Source: JBEICQ01 sp046297395
Lineage (GTDB): Bacteria > Bacteroidota > Bacteroidia > UBA4408
DNA: 46,555 bases
Assembly: GCA_046297395.1 (NCBI GenBank)
Contig: JBKCNM010000011.1
Location: 1-46,555 of the forward strand
Reading direction: 5' to 3'
The position numbers and the translations under genes were made by a program. Position 1 is the stretch's first letter. The number at the start of each line of letters is the position of its first letter. The notes beneath the pieces are model-generated. The model saw only the letters and a list, made by a program, of their open reading frames with translations, did not search any database and was not told where the DNA came from. Below, one piece after another: positions 1-8,455 of this stretch.

Positions 1-807
1 CTGTCGTTCCAGAGGTAGCTGCCGCAGGCAGTTACTGTGTCACTTGAATTTGTAATCGGAGTGATGGTCAGCAACAATGAATCTGTTCCGCAGCCATTGC
101 TGTGCAGATGCAGACCGCTTTGAGTGTAGGTGCTGTCGGTCCCGAAGTAGCTTGCAAAGGCTGTTACTGTATCAGTGGTGTTTGTAACCGGAGTGATGGT
201 GAGCAACAGTGAATCGGTTCCGCATCCATTATTGTGCAGGTGCAGACCACTTTCTGTGTAAGTGCTATCATTCCAGAAATAATTTCCGCAAGCTGTTACT
301 GTTTCACTTGAATTTACAACCGGAGTGATGGTGAGCAACAGTGAATCTGTTCCGCATCCATTGTTATGCAGGTGCAGACCACTTTCTGTATAGGTGCTGT
401 CGTTCCAGAAGTAGCTGCCGCAAGCAGTTACTGTATCACTTGTGTTTGTGATTGGGTTGATGGTGAGCAATAGTGAATCTGTTCCGCAGCCATTGCTGTG
501 CAGGTGAAGACCACTTTCTGTGTAAGTACTATCATTCCAGAAATAATTTCCGCAAGCTGTTACTGTATCACTTGTGTTTGTGATTGGGTTGATGGTGAGC
601 AACAATGAATCTGTTCCGCATCCATTGTTATGCAGATGCAGACCACTTTGTGTATAGGTACTGTCGTTCCAGAAGTAGCTTGCACAAGCTGTTACTGTAT
701 CACTTGTGTTTATGATTGGGTTGATGGTGAGATGAAGTGTATCGGCTGATGGACAACCTGCAACATTCAGGTAATGGTATATATGGGTTCCGCTATTTGT
801 ATACACA
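1..807 (-). repeat. 132-bp (44-residue) coding tandem repeats in the giant adhesin
   Basis: The plus-strand landmark ctgtcgttcc (or a close variant) recurs at 1, 133, 265, 397, 529 and 661, exactly 132 bp apart, and again at 808 after a longer, more diverged 147-bp unit. Translated on the minus strand, each unit reads as a Cys/Trp-containing module with the signatures YTQSGLHLH, NGCGTDSLLLTIT and DTVTACGSYLWN. This resembles the common Bacteroidota SYTW...SGxY...GCDSxxxLxLTI surface repeat. The array continues beyond the left edge, so copy number is unknown. Confidence 0.93.
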
Positions 808-3800
808 CTGTCGTTCCATGCAAAGGATCCGCAGGCTGTTTGGGTAGTGGAGAGATTGCTGGGCAGGTTAAATGTTACTACAACCGTATCTGAGCTAATG
901 CATCCATTGCTGTCCTGTGCACTTAACCAATAAGTTCCGGAAACATTCACCAACAAGGTGTCATTGTTGCTTTCGTCGCTCCAAGAGAAATTATTGAAAG
1001 ATGATCCTGGAGCAAGAACATAACTTGGTGAGCAAATGGCTGTATCTGCACCCAGGTTTATGGGATGTACGGGAATATTAAGAATAGTTACACTATCGTG
1101 TTTCACACAATCGCCGTTGTCTTTTATGGCGATTTGGTATTGCCCGGCGGCAAGGGAGTCGAACAGACTTACAGGCTGATAGGACAGACCGCTATCGATA
1201 GAGGCAAAATAAGGAGGATTCCCTCCGAGGATATTTATAAATTCTATGGATCCGGAGCTGCCTGCACAAGTGGAGGGGTTGATAGTAGTTGAAAATTGAA
1301 TTCCTTCAGGAGGGTTAAGTACAAAAGAACCTGCACTAAAAACACAATCAAATGCATCTTTCACAATCAAACGGTATGTGCCGGGCTCCAGGTTGATGAT
1401 AGAATCATTCAACACAAAGTTGAGGCTGTCTGTAGAGATGCGGTAAGGAGGTGTACCACCAATTACATTGAGCAAGGCCACGCCACCGCTGCTTTCACAT
1501 CCGGGTTTAATGGGATCAAATATCACTTGAGATATTCCCATCCCACCATCGAGACTGGCAAAACTATTTGCCTCACATCCCGCTTCGTTTTTGGCATATA
1601 CCTGATAAGAGCCGGGATGAAGGTTGGAGAAGGTGGGGGATGACTGAAAACTGATTCCATCAAGAGAGTACTGAAAACTGGGATCTGCATAATTGATGGA
1701 AACATCTATCTGTCCGTTTTGGGTTCCGCAATAATTGGGTTGAAGAACAGAGAGATTCATATATACTGAAGGATCCTGGCCTACATACACATTAGAGATG
1801 GAATAAGAACATCCTCCTGCATCGGTAAGAATCACATAATAAGTGTTTGGAGCGAGACCTTGAACATTGGTAGAGGTACTTTGACTGAAACTACTGGTTT
1901 GTGCACTGATTCCAACAGGTAATTGCTGATTGATCTGTTGATTCTGGCCATTATTTTGATATTCTCCTTCCTCTACATAATAATTCTCATACACCGACAT
2001 TTTAAATGGCGCAGTGCCACCCTGTATATTATCCAGCGTAATACTTCCTGAATGATAACAGGCACAATTTGCATTTTGAGTAAGCACATTGGCTGACTGA
2101 ATATGTTGAGAACCTTCAACATTTACATAGATGTAAGATCCTTTACAAAATTCAACATCATATACATCTATGCCATTACCAACTTCATAAACAGGAATTG
2201 AAAGGTAATTGCCTTGAGGTGTGTAATAACCACTAAAGAAGTTGTTAATGTAAACATAAACAGAACCTTCTATTCCTTGCAAGCTTAAGTTTACCCTTCC
2301 ATTTTCGGTGCAGGTGATGGGCTCGGTATCAATCAAGACCAAACCGTTTTCCAGGTATTGTGTTCCGGAATATAAATAAATGCTGTTTTGGGCAATGCAA
2401 GAACTATTGGTGTCTATAGTTGCCTGTATGTTATAGTACGATCCTCCCGTGAGTCCGGTGAACAAGGGAGTATCCTGCCAGTAACCTTCATTTATTCTGT
2501 AAAAAACATTTCCCTGATTATAAGTTGTGAAAACCTCGAGTGAGCCGCTGTTTTCGCAAGTAGGATAGGAGATCACATTGATATATACATCCTGAACGGT
2601 ATTGCTGTAGACATAAACACCGTTGTTTGCAGTACATCCAACGGCATCTTTTACATAGTAGGGATAAAAGCCCTGAGCAAGGTTGTTAAAATTGCCGGAA
2701 GGGAAAAAATTCACATTGTCGAGTGAATAGGTATAAGGTGGGGTTCCTGAGCTGGGTGGAAACAGCAATTGAATACTTCCGTTAGGAGAATCACAATCCG
2801 CAGGAGTAGAAGTTACAGAAAAATCATTAGAGATGTTTTGGTTTGAAATGTTCACCTGATCTGAAACCAAACAGCCGGATGCATCACCCAAAAGAAGTGT
2901 ATGTGTGCCGGGTGAAAGATTGCCGATGGTGAGGGAATTGGTAAAGGCTCCACCATCCACTGCTATTCTGAAGGGTGCAGTGCCGGAACTGAAATTGATT
3001 GAAAGGGTTCCTTGTGCCTGACATGTGGCAGGAACACTCGAAATGGTATAGGAAAAGGAAACCCCGGAGCTGGTAACGGTGGCTGAAACAGGCAAGCTCT
3101 CACAGAGCAGACCATCTCTCACCATAAACTGCACATTGCCCGGAGAAAGGCCTGAGACAGTTAATCCTGGATTCCATGTTTGTCCGTTGTCTAAAGAATA
3201 ACTGAATGGTGAATTGCCTTCGGCACTCAGTTCGAGACTTCCATTGTTACTGCCACAAGCTGAGGGTACGATGTTTGAAACGATTACCGATGGCCTCACC
3301 TGACTTTCGGGAATGAAAATCTCTCCCTGCACCTGAGTGATGCAAGCTGATTGATCTTTTACAAAGACATGATAAAGTCCTGAAGGTAAATTGCTGAAGG
3401 TATTGTTGGAACTAAAATTGATTTGGTCCAAACTATATTCAAAAGGAGCAACGCCTCCTGAATTGACCTGAACCGAAAAAGAGCCAAAAGAAGCACCATT
3501 ACAACCTGCTTCACTCAGAAGTGTATAGGATGTTGATAGGTTTGCTCCGGCAGTGGGAACGGAAACCATTGTTTGATGCTTACAACCGTTGGCATCTGTT
3601 ACGGTTAATGGCCACGCGTTTGGCAAAAGGTTGCTGAAAAAACCATCTGCCTGTGGATTGTTTGCATTGTTTAAATCATAGGTAAAAGGTGGATTCCCTC
3701 CTCTTACTCCGGTAACGCTGATTTGTCCGGTATTATTCCCGCAGAACGATGGGGTGCTCAATACATCCAACCCGGTAATTCCCGGGAAAACGGTAACAGA

Positions 3801-6206
3801 AAAGGATGCTGATTGAGCAGTACAACCAAAGCGGTCTGTGGCAATATAATAATAACTACCAGAAGAATCAGGCTGCAATTCACGGCAATCTGAAACGGAA
3901 ACACCCGGCTGAGCGGTATTAAACCACTGGTAAGTGAAGCCCGGTTCAGCCACGAGAGACTCGCCTGTATTGGGGGAACAGATAACAAGATCCGACACAG
4001 GCTCACCGCTATTTAGAACGGGACCACCCATCATAATATTTAAAATAGGTGTTTGAAAATTACAGCCACTGTCTGCATAGGCGAGAAAGTATGCACCCGA
4101 TTCGCTCACCACCAGCGTATCTAAAGTAGATACAGGCTCATAGTTGAAAAACCATTCATGGTTTGAAGTTCCTTCTGGAGCCTGCATGGTGATTTGTTGA
4201 CCGGGACAAATAGACAAGGAAGGAGTTGAGATCGTTCCTGGCCTTACCTGTTTGATTCGAATGGAACGGCTTACTGTTGCAGTGCAACCCTCCCCATTGC
4301 TGATGGTGCAGGTATACAAACCCGGCACACTGATGTTCATCAGGGTGTGACCACCATTAAAATGATTGTTCTGAAAAGTAAACCCATAGGGACCTGTCCA
4401 TGTATACATGGTACTTTCGTAATCATAATTATCAATTGACGCAGTAAGTGAAGTTGTATTTCCAAAGCAAATGTCTGTTTCCCCGGTAATGGTGGGAGAC
4501 AAAGGCATGTTGCAGTCGGGCTCACCAACAAAAGAACAATTGCTGCTATAACTTGCCATTGCATCCTTTGCAGAACTCCAGTTAGCATTCATGTAGAGAG
4601 GATCGTCTACCTGAATACAAGTTAATTGGGAATTACCGCTGGCATTAAAAAAATTCAAAAATGTATTTTTTCCATTTTGGATATTTAAGTTTGTTAATTG
4701 ATTGTTGTTACATTTAAAATATATGTATGTGTTATTTGAATTTGTGGATACATCAAGTGCATGTATTGAATTTCCCTCACAGTTGAGATGAGTTAAATTC
4801 GTATTGGCAGAAATATCTAATGAATTTAATTGATTGAAACCGCAAAACAATCTTGTTAAACTTGTGTTGTTTGAGACATCTAGTGAAGTTATCTGATTAT
4901 TTGAGCAATCTAACCAAAACAAAATTGAATTTAAACCAGCATTCAGACTGCTCAGTTGATTATTATTACAAATTAAAGAATATAGATTAAAATTAGCAGA
5001 AAGATTGATTGCTGTTAAAAGGTTATGTGAACAATCCAACGAACTCAGATTTATGTTGGATGATAAATTTAAAGCAGTTAATTGATTGTTGCTACAGCCT
5101 AATGATTGTAAGAGTGTATTTGAAGTAACATCAATTGCCTCAATATTATTAGATGAAAAATTCAATTGCTGAAGATTGAAGTTATTGGAAAAATCAAGAG
5201 TACTTAACTGGTTTAATTCGCAATTCAAATCTTGCAATGCAAAATTTGAAGAAATATTTAAACTGCTTAATTGATTGTTATAACAATGAAGAATTGACAA
5301 AGCCTCAATGGCAGAAACATTTAGCGATGTCAATTGATTTTGACTACAATCCAAATTAACCAATGCTGGATTTTCAGAAACATCTAAGTTGACTAATTGA
5401 TTTCTGCTGCAATTTAATTTTAAAAGCAATGTAATAGAATTTAAACTTAATGTTGAAAGCAAATTATTGCTGCAATCTATAACGCTTAAGTTTGGGTTTG
5501 ATGAAACATTCAGATTTGAAATTTGATTTGAATGACAGTCTAAGTAAAATAATTCGCTATTAAGTGAAACATCCAAAGAATTAAGAACATTAGTATGACA
5601 ACTCAAATATTTCAAACTCGTAATTCCCGATAAACTGACACTGCTTAAATTATTGAATTCAAAGCTGAGGGTATCCAAAAAAGGTTTGTTGCCAAGTATC
5701 AATGTGGTGAGTCCATTTTCAGAAACATTTAAATTTGTGAGTTGCTGATTTGGCGAAAAATCAAGAGCTGTAATTTGATTGCCGCTGCAATTGAGGCGTT
5801 TCAACTGCGGATTTCCGGAAAAGTCTGCTGAGGTGATGCTGTGGTTATTACAGTCCAATCCCTGCAGTTGGTTAAAGGCTTCTATGCCCGTAAGGTTGGA
5901 AATGCCTAAGTTGCTGATATCAAGAATGCCAATGTATCCTGCTGCCTCAGCATTTGAAATTTGTCCATCGCCATTGGTATTGATGGCAGAATTAGCCAGC
6001 AAGGCAGCCTTTAAATTGGCATCGGGAATGTTTACATTGCCGCCTGATGCTGCAAAGGCCCGGCCTCCCTCAAAGAGAAAAAGCAGGAAAAAGGCCAATA
6101 CAACTTCAGACACCCGAACAAATGATTTTCTTTTTGCCTGGCCAAAAGCTGTGTTGAAATAGGATTCCGGAAAAAGAACACGGATAACAGTGTATAATAT
6201 CTTCAT
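1..6206 (-). CDS. Giant LRR/SprB-repeat surface adhesin (N-terminal 2068 codons, C-terminus outside the window)
   Basis: An open frame runs from ATG at 6206 to the window edge with no stop. The start has a long n-region, then a hydrophobic signal segment at about residues 33-52. Residues about 57-85 carry the typical lead-in IPDANLKAALLAN and an NTNGDGQIS segment. Residues about 100-520 are about 19 leucine-rich repeats of the LDVSxNxxLxxLxC type, closed by the usual LTCIQVDDP cap near 4610. Ig-like modules follow (about 540-800). SprB-type repeats come next (for example GLAPNTYYVILTDAGGC near 1810 and LPSGLYHVFVKDQSAC near 3360), and 44-residue tandem repeats start at about residue 1800. Proteins of this build are normally exported adhesins, often with a C-terminal type IX secretion signal, but that end is not visible here. 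Adhesion or gliding is an inference. No clear promoter was found. Confidence 0.93.
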   Translation of the reverse strand, partial: MKILYTVIRVLFPESYFNTAFGQAKRKSFVRVSEVVLAFFLLFLFEGGRAFAASGGNVNIPDANLKAALLANSAINTNGDGQISNAEAAGYIGILDISNLGISNLTGIEAFNQLQGLDCNNHSITSADFSGNPQLKRLNCSGNQITALDFSPNQQLTNLNVSENGLTTLILGNKPFLDTLSFEFNNLSSVSLSGITSLKYLSCHTNVLNSLDVSLNSELFYLDCHSNQISNLNVSSNPNLSVIDCSNNLLSTLSLNSITLLLKLNCSRNQLVNLDVSENPALVNLDCSQNQLTSLNVSAIEALSILHCYNNQLSSLNISSNFALQDLNCELNQLSTLDFSNNFNLQQLNFSSNNIEAIDVTSNTLLQSLGCSNNQLTALNLSSNINLSSLDCSHNLLTAINLSANFNLYSLICNNNQLSSLNAGLNSILFWLDCSNNQITSLDVSNNTSLTRLFCGFNQLNSLDISANTNLTHLNCEGNSIHALDVSTNSNNTYIYFKCNNNQLTNLNIQNGKNTFLNFFNASGNSQLTCIQVDDPLYMNANWSSAKDAMASYSSNCSFVGEPDCNMPLSPTITGETDICFGNTTSLTASIDNYDYESTMYTWTGPYGFTFQNNHFNGGHTLMNISVPGLYTCTISNGEGCTATVSRSIRIKQVRPGTISTPSLSICPGQQITMQAPEGTSNHEWFFNYEPVSTLDTLVVSESGAYFLAYADSGCNFQTPILNIMMGGPVLNSGEPVSDLVICSPNTGESLVAEPGFTYQWFNTAQPGVSVSDCRELQPDSSGSYYYIATDRFGCTAQSASFSVTVFPGITGLDVLSTPSFCGNNTGQISVTGVRGGNPPFTYDLNNANNPQADGFFSNLLPNAWPLTVTDANGCKHQTMVSVPTAGANLSTSYTLLSEAGCNGASFGSFSVQVNSGGVAPFEYSLDQINFSSNNTFSNLPSGLYHVFVKDQSACITQVQGEIFIPESQVRPSVIVSNIVPSACGSNNGSLELSAEGNSPFSYSLDNGQTWNPGLTVSGLSPGNVQFMVRDGLLCESLPVSATVTSSGVSFSYTISSVPATCQAQGTLSINFSSGTAPFRIAVDGGAFTNSLTIGNLSPGTHTLLLGDASGCLVSDQVNISNQNISNDFSVTSTPADCDSPNGSIQLLFPPSSGTPPYTYSLDNVNFFPSGNFNNLAQGFYPYYVKDAVGCTANNGVYVYSNTVQDVYINVISYPTCENSGSLEVFTTYNQGNVFYRINEGYWQDTPLFTGLTGGSYYNIQATIDTNSSCIAQNSIYLYSGTQYLENGLVLIDTEPITCTENGRVNLSLQGIEGSVYVYINNFFSGYYTPQGNYLSIPVYEVGNGIDVYDVEFCKGSYIYVNVEGSQHIQSANVLTQNANCACYHSGSITLDNIQGGTAPFKMSVYENYYVEEGEYQNNGQNQQINQQLPVGISAQTSSFSQSTSTNVQGLAPNTYYVILTDAGGCSYSISNVYVGQDPSVYMNLSVLQPNYCGTQNGQIDVSINYADPSFQYSLDGISFQSSPTFSNLHPGSYQVYAKNEAGCEANSFASLDGGMGISQVIFDPIKPGCESSGGVALLNVIGGTPPYRISTDSLNFVLNDSIINLEPGTYRLIVKDAFDCVFSAGSFVLNPPEGIQFSTTINPSTCAGSSGSIEFINILGGNPPYFASIDSGLSYQPVSLFDSLAAGQYQIAIKDNGDCVKHDSVTILNIPVHPINLGADTAICSPSYVLAPGSSFNNFSWSDESNNDTLLVNVSGTYWLSAQDSNGCISSDTVVVTFNLPSNLSTTQTACGSFAWNDSVYTNSGTHIYHYLNVAGCPSADTLHLTINPIINTSDTVTACASYFWNDSTYTQSGLHLHNNGCGTDSLLLTINPITNTSDTVTACGNYFWNDSTYTESGLHLHSNGCGTDSLLLTINPITNTSDTVTACGSYFWNDSTYTESGLHLHNNGCGTDSLLLTITPVVNSSETVTACGNYFWNDSTYTESGLHLHNNGCGTDSLLLTITPVTNTTDTVTAFASYFGTDSTYTQSGLHLHSNGCGTDSLLLTITPITNSSDTVTACGSYLWND
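4610..5890 (-). repeat. Leucine-rich repeat block of the adhesin
   Basis: Minus-strand translation gives about 19 consecutive units of roughly 21-23 residues with the pattern LxxLDCSxNQLTSLNVSxN. A Cys sits at the usual ladder position in many copies. This is the bacterial LRR class common in secreted Bacteroidota proteins. The DNA is AT-richer than the downstream SprB-encoding part of the same gene. The block is coding, not a DNA-level element. Confidence 0.85.
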
Positions 6207-6320
6207 AAGCGAAGCCTTGATGTTTTGAAAATTGAAAAATTGTATAAATCTATAAAAAAATGTTAACGCCGAAAAGTATATTCAGCGTAAATTGTTCGGT
6301 GTCACAAATAATTTCTGGTA

Positions 6321-6458
6321 TCAGGAACGCGCTTCCTTGCTTTCAGGAGCAACTTGCATTCCGTAGGCCGGACACCTTTCGTGGGTTTTACAGGAAACCA
6401 AGCCTAAAGACAAAAGAAAAGCCAATAGGCCAATGAGCAAAAAGGTTTTTTGATGCAT
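6321..6458 (-). CDS. Small lipoprotein, 45 residues, function unknown
   Basis: From ATG at 6458 the product starts MHQKTFLLIGLL, has one hydrophobic segment and ends it with the lipobox LGLVSC. A short polar tail of about 20 residues (KTHERCPAYGM...) follows. Tiny lipoproteins with a CPAYG-like motif are common in the phylum but have no known role. The frame is open further upstream to 6530, but a good promoter (6491-6519) lies inside that extension. An earlier start is therefore unlikely; ATG at 6482 remains an alternative. The gene lies just upstream of the giant adhesin on the same strand, separated by about 114 bp. Confidence 0.6.
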   Translation of the reverse strand: MHQKTFLLIGLLAFLLSLGLVSCKTHERCPAYGMQVAPESKEARS

Positions 6459-6490
6459 AGTGGTGGATGTTCCGGCATTCATTTCAGCCA

Positions 6491-6519
6491 CAAAAGTATA
6501 AATATTTCTTAAAAACAAA
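6491..6519 (-). promoter_or_regulatory. Bacteroidota-type promoter for the small lipoprotein
   Basis: On the minus strand TTTG (6519-6516), a 17-nt spacer and a perfect TACTTTTG (6498-6491) match the TTTG / TAxxTTTG consensus. The predicted transcript start near 6486 lies downstream of the first in-frame ATG (6530), which argues for a start at 6458 or 6482. Confidence 0.55.
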
Positions 6520-6548
6520 AGCCTAATCAATTTTTGTTTGCTGCAGTT

Positions 6549-6770
6549 TTAAAGCAACAATTTGTCAGGGGGAGGAAATCCTCCCAACATTAAGGGGTAG
6601 GCGGATTTATCTGTTGGATTGACAAAGGTGGCGACAAATTGAGCATCCCTTACCCTATCATAACAAGTATGTAAAGCGAGTAGAGTGCCGCCAAAATTCA
6701 TCAGCATATTGTTTAAAATAGGCGAATTAGGATCATTTTCTTCGTATTGTAACCTAATTTTAATTTGCAT
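6549..6770 (-). CDS. Possible small hypothetical protein, 73 residues
   Basis: I do not recognise this product. The 73-residue frame begins MQIKIRLQYEENDPNSP and ends GGFPPPDKLLL. It has no signal peptide or membrane segment. Codon use is not obviously random and no better frame overlaps it. However, it is short, it overlaps the promoter of the divergent gene at 6816, and it has no clear promoter of its own (only a TACATTTT-like stretch). It could be a real small protein, a gene remnant or a chance frame. Confidence 0.3.
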   Translation of the reverse strand: MQIKIRLQYEENDPNSPILNNMLMNFGGTLLALHTCYDRVRDAQFVATFVNPTDKSAYPLMLGGFPPPDKLLL

Positions 6771-6796
6771 TTTAGCAGTAGAAAAATGTATTTTTG
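6764..6796 (+). promoter_or_regulatory. Promoter of the helical-repeat lipoprotein at 6816
   Basis: TTTG (6764-6767), 21 nt, then a perfect TATTTTTG (6789-6796). The ATG at 6816 is 19 nt beyond the box, giving a short leader of about 15 nt with no Shine-Dalgarno sequence. Confidence 0.6.
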
Positions 6797-6815
6797 CGCC
6801 GCCAAAACATAAAAC

Positions 6816-7214
6816 ATGAAAAAAATTAACTTAATCGTAGGATGCGCAATTCTTTCAGGATTGGTTGCCTGCGGTCCATCTGCCGAAGAAATTGCTAAAA
6901 AAGAAAAGGCCAAAGCCGATTCCATCGCCGCAGTTGAAAAAGCCATCGCAGATTCTATTTCTGCTGCCAAAGAAAAAGCCATGCAGGATTCCCTGAATGC
7001 TGCCAGAGAAAAAGCAATTGCAGATTCAATAGCAAAAGCTGAAGAAGCTGCCGCTAAAAAGAAATCTGCACCAAAACCGAAAAAAGAAACCAAGAAAGAG
7101 GAACCCAAAAAACCTGAACCAGCCAAGCTTGGTGGTTTGCAGAAAGGTGGATCTTCAGAATCAAAAATTAGTATCTCTGACAAAAAGAAAAGAAACGAGG
7201 CAAACAACAAGTAA
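6816..7214 (+). CDS. Helical-repeat lipoprotein, 132 residues (paralogue of 8456)
   Basis: The start MKKINLIVGCAIL and lipobox LVACG (Cys19) mark a lipoprotein signal peptide. After Cys19 come GPSAEE and then four near-repeats of 11-12 residues, each built on EKAxADSI (EKAKADSIAAV, EKAIADSISAAK, EKAMQDSLNAAR, EKAIADSIAKAE). This favours one long charged helix or coiled coil. A Lys/Pro/Glu-rich tail of about 60 residues follows. The family has no known function. A membrane-anchored rod or spacer, analogous in shape to Braun's lipoprotein, is speculation. The gene is monocistronic, with its own promoter and a strong terminator at 7303-7331. The same CGPSAEE start and EKAKADSIAA repeat occur in the gene at 8456. 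Confidence 0.85.
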   Translation: MKKINLIVGCAILSGLVACGPSAEEIAKKEKAKADSIAAVEKAIADSISAAKEKAMQDSLNAAREKAIADSIAKAEEAAAKKKSAPKPKKETKKEEPKKPEPAKLGGLQKGGSSESKISISDKKKRNEANNK

Positions 7215-7302
7215 TCAAGTTCGTTTGACCCGCCAATTGTAAGGAGGCCATCTTATTCAATTAGGAAAACTTCCTTACAGTTACATCACTAAAAACCAGA
7301 AA

Positions 7303-7331
7303 AGCAGCCGATAATATCGGCTGCTTTTTTT
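7303..7331 (+). terminator. Rho-independent terminator after the lipoprotein gene at 6816
   Basis: The arms agcagccgata and tatcggctgct form a stem of about 10 bp, directly followed by a run of seven T (7325-7331). Confidence 0.85.
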
Positions 7332-7580
7332 GTATAAGAGGTGTATTCTAACAAATCTCATTGCATTTGGCTTCAAGCTTATTATTTACAATCTCTTGTA
7401 AATAAACTTGGAATAAAAACATAAATAACAAGCACTACCATATATTGCATTAAATCAAAACAATGCTTGTGTAGTTATTGAGACAATGCCAATGAAGAGC
7501 TTTATACAACCGGTTTATTGTTCACTTGAAAAGGCTCAATAGAATTACGATTAAACAATTCCACTTTCTGCTGATAAATT
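7332..7580. other. Gene-free stretch with an AT-rich inverted repeat
   Basis: No plausible gene is seen between the two terminators. The region is AT-rich. It contains a perfect 10-bp inverted repeat, TTATTTACAA / TTGTAAATAA (7382-7391 and 7396-7405) with a 4-nt loop, extended outward by CAAG / CTTG. A second, weaker pair, ACAAGCA and TGCTTGT, lies about 30 nt apart around 7428-7470. No T-run follows either, so they are not obvious terminators. Confidence 0.5.
7374..7410. repeat. Inverted repeat (10-bp perfect arms, 4-nt loop, 4-bp outer arms)
   Basis: The left arm CAAG-CTTA-TTATTTACAA pairs with the right arm TTGTAAATAA-A-CTTG around the loop TCTC. It sits alone in a gene-free gap and lacks a poly-T tail. 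It could be an operator-like palindrome or an RNA hairpin; its function is unknown. Confidence 0.6.
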
Positions 7581-7612
7581 AAAACAAAAAAGGGGGAAAA
7601 ATCCCCCTTTTT
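7581..7612 (-). terminator. Rho-independent terminator of the DUF5011 lipoprotein gene
   Basis: On the minus strand a stem of AAAAAGGGGG and CCCCCTTTTT with a 6-nt loop is followed by a T-rich tail (the complement of the A-run at 7581-7591). It lies 50 bp beyond the stop at 7662. Confidence 0.8.
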
Positions 7613-7661
7613 GTTACCCATAAAAAATGGCTTGGTGGCTGAAACTTCAGCGCCGTTTGAA

Positions 7662-8300
7662 TTAACGGGTTAATGTCATTGTACAGTTTTCAGTATCCGT
7701 ACTGTCTGTTCCGGTGTAGCTAATGGTAATTTTCTTGCCATCATTTTGAATTGTTCCGTTTCCTGTAAAAGTTGCACCTTGTATTGTTACAGAGGGAACT
7801 GTCAGGGTTAATCCATTGTCACCGGAGATGTTTGCAGTTACATTTACACCGTAATTACCGAAATTTCCAATGGTTATTTGCGTAGCTGATGTGCCTTGAG
7901 CGATGGTAGAAGAGTAAGTACCGGGACCGGAAATTGTGCAGCTTTCGCTAACATTGTATGCAGCGGCTACGGATGAAGCATCAATTTTTACCCTTACTGT
8001 TCTTGTGGCGGTAGCAGCATTACCGGCCTTGTCGCTTACCTTGTAAGTTACTTTATAGTCTGCGGCAACTTTGTTGTTAACAACTGTGGCATAATCAGAG
8101 GTCACATTTGCTGTAACATCTCCGTCATTATCATCATTAGCAGTAACACCGGGATCAGTAGCAGTAGCATTAAGAAGTACAACCTGAATGGCATCACCTT
8201 TGAGTGTGATAGTTGGCACCGTTTCATCTTTCGAGCAAGACACTAGTGCAACGCTTGTGATAAACAAGGCAGTGATTGATTTGATAATGGTTTTTTTCAT
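7662..8300 (-). CDS. DUF5011 Ig-like domain lipoprotein, 212 residues
   Basis: A lipoprotein signal peptide ends in ALVSC (Cys22). Residues about 29-105 match the DUF5011 Ig-like fold (PTITLKGDA..., DPGVTANDDNDGDVT, YKVTYKVSDKAGN). In secreted Bacteroidota proteins this is a passive beta-sandwich module. The remaining 100 residues are beta-rich and Gly/Thr-rich, with two Cys (CTISGPG and ENCTMTLTR) that could pair, as in small lipocalin-like lipoproteins of the phylum; that reading is tentative. The product is probably anchored to the outer membrane. The gene is single, with its own promoter (8318-8350) and terminator. It lies between two related helical lipoproteins on the opposite strand. 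Confidence 0.85.
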   Translation of the reverse strand: MKKTIIKSITALFITSVALVSCSKDETVPTITLKGDAIQVVLLNATATDPGVTANDDNDGDVTANVTSDYATVVNNKVAADYKVTYKVSDKAGNAATATRTVRVKIDASSVAAAYNVSESCTISGPGTYSSTIAQGTSATQITIGNFGNYGVNVTANISGDNGLTLTVPSVTIQGATFTGNGTIQNDGKKITISYTGTDSTDTENCTMTLTR

Positions 8301-8317
8301 ATTTGTGTTATTTGGGG

Positions 8318-8350
8318 CAAATGTATAAAAGAAAATAAACTACCAGGCAA
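8318..8350 (-). promoter_or_regulatory. Promoter of the DUF5011 lipoprotein gene
   Basis: On the minus strand TTG (8350-8348), 22 nt, then a perfect TACATTTG (8325-8318). The start codon is 17 nt further on. Confidence 0.5.
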
Positions 8351-8403
8351 CATAATGTCTAATTAATAAAAATGTATGTCCTTTCTGATAATTTCATTGC
8401 CAA

Positions 8404-8437
8404 TTGAAACAATAGATGAGAAAGTTATCTAAATTTG
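8404..8437 (+). promoter_or_regulatory. Promoter of the helical lipoprotein at 8456
   Basis: A perfect TAAATTTG box at 8430-8437 has a weak TTG 23 nt upstream (8404-8406). The ATG at 8456 is 18 nt downstream, almost the same geometry as the paralogue at 6816. The in-frame ATG at 8435 overlaps the box and is therefore not the start. Confidence 0.55.
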
Positions 8438-8455
8438 CACACCCAAATAAAAACA

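Noticed and set aside
1..807. Regular 132-bp repeats resembling a CRISPR-like or satellite array
   Set aside because: They are in frame with the giant minus-strand gene and translate into a conserved 44-residue module; units are far longer than CRISPR repeats and there are no unique spacers.
5779..6162. 127-residue plus-strand frame
   Set aside because: It is antisense to the adhesin's signal peptide and first LRRs, which are clearly coding on the minus strand.
6570..6585. GGGAGGA / TCCTCCC hairpin as a terminator
   Set aside because: No T-run follows on either strand and it lies inside the doubtful 73-residue frame.
6713..7210. 165-residue Ala/Phe/Ser-rich frame on the minus strand
   Set aside because: It is the antisense shadow of the lipoprotein gene at 6816; its composition is what GCN/GAA-rich helical codons give when read backwards, and the plus frame has a lipobox and promoter.
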